Shown here: one piece after another, positions 63,500 to 64,000 of the stretch
Numbering within the stretch: the first letter of the stretch is position 1
Layout of the letters: each line of letters begins with the position of its first letter
Origin: Chiridota heheva
Taxonomy: Eukaryota > Echinodermata > Holothuroidea > Apodida > Chiridotidae
DNA length: 64,000 nt
Direction: 5' to 3'
Assembly (NCBI GenBank): GCA_020152595.1
Contig: JAIGNY010000690.1
Location: forward strand, 502,501-566,500
Made by a program: the position numbers and the translations under genes
The notes under the pieces: generated by a model
What the model was told of the DNA's origin: nothing
The model's input: the letters and a program-made list of their open reading frames with translations, nothing else
Databases searched by the model: none

Positions 63500-64000
63500 C
63501 AAATACTGTATAATTAATCATGTAAAAAAAATATGTAGACATTTTGTGGCAAATATATAAATAAATGGGTCAATTGAAATAAAGGAAATTAAAGCAGACC
63601 ATATTTGAAAATCTTTGAAAAGAATAAACAGATGCCAAGTTCCTGTTACAATGGTGTATGTATTGCACCTTTGTACCGCTGAGAAACCATATCGCGAAAA
63701 GTTGATGCCGCACATGTTTGAGATATGATCAGGGGTAAATTAAATAGAAACTTGACAAATGATAAGTTAAACATATTTCTTTGAATTGCTCTCAGTGCTG
63801 AGTGAACCAACCAGGAAGTAGAATAGACGCAGTAGATTACGAGGAGCGTATCGTTTTAAAGTTGGAACAGTGCCTGGCTTCTTCCAAGGTGATCTGCAGC
63901 GTCCGAAAGGCTATAATATAGCTGGAGGACGCAGTTTGAGTTGTACTTACGATTTTTCTTTTCACAGTTTCAATACCCTAGATTTTCTCATTTAGTGCTC
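63500..64000. other. Possible intron to the window edge
   Basis: No further exon can be supported. Pyrimidine-rich tracts followed by AG occur near 63966 and 63995. Confidence 0.35.

Overview
The window is nuclear DNA of an animal, AT-rich, with GT-AG introns, dispersed transposons of several classes, long satellite arrays and microsatellites. There are no operons, Shine-Dalgarno sites or prokaryotic genes. The one gene recognised with confidence is an UNC93A-like multi-pass membrane protein. The repeat mix (L2/CR1-like LINEs with microsatellite tails, hAT and TTAA-target MITEs, a tRNA-derived SINE, a short TTAGGG-type motif) fits a marine invertebrate, perhaps a deuterostome. The species cannot be fixed from the sequence alone.

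Layout. 0.1-3.8 kb: two MITE-like elements whose ends read CAGT...ACTG, then a satellite of about 150-bp monomers arranged as dimers. 4.1-7.6 kb: the UNC93A-like gene on the minus strand in four coding exons; a (TATG)n/(TACG)n tract lies just upstream. 9.5-13.3 kb: two minus-strand LINE fragments, one split by a TTAA-flanked MITE. 16.9-17.2 kb: a small TA-flanked MITE. 18.1-19.9 kb: an 83-bp satellite. 21.8-23.6 kb: an unusual patchwork of exact local copies. 24.0-25.2 kb: a hAT-like element holding a LINE fragment and a long (TAA)n. 26.5-31.7 kb: an L1/Tx1-like LINE scrap, a 30-bp minisatellite, a hAT MITE, a Ty3/gypsy scrap and a decayed duplicated block. 35-44 kb: minisatellites, a foldback TTAA element, a possible signal-peptide exon at 40.5 kb and a TA-flanked element. 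44.9-55.7 kb: a 93-bp satellite of about 117 copies with higher-order structure. 56-64 kb: (TA)n, a second copy of the TA-flanked element, a SINE, (GAT)n and a second possible signal-peptide exon at 63.4 kb.

The genes do not form a visible pathway. I found no convincing new multi-gene system. The most unusual items are the templated-insertion patchwork near 23.2-23.6 kb, the higher-order 93-bp satellite, and a MITE whose empty site can be read from a related repeat in the same window. Many of the unit differences in the 93-bp array, and a one-base frameshift in the UNC93A-like gene, fall in homopolymer runs, so assembly error must be kept in mind.
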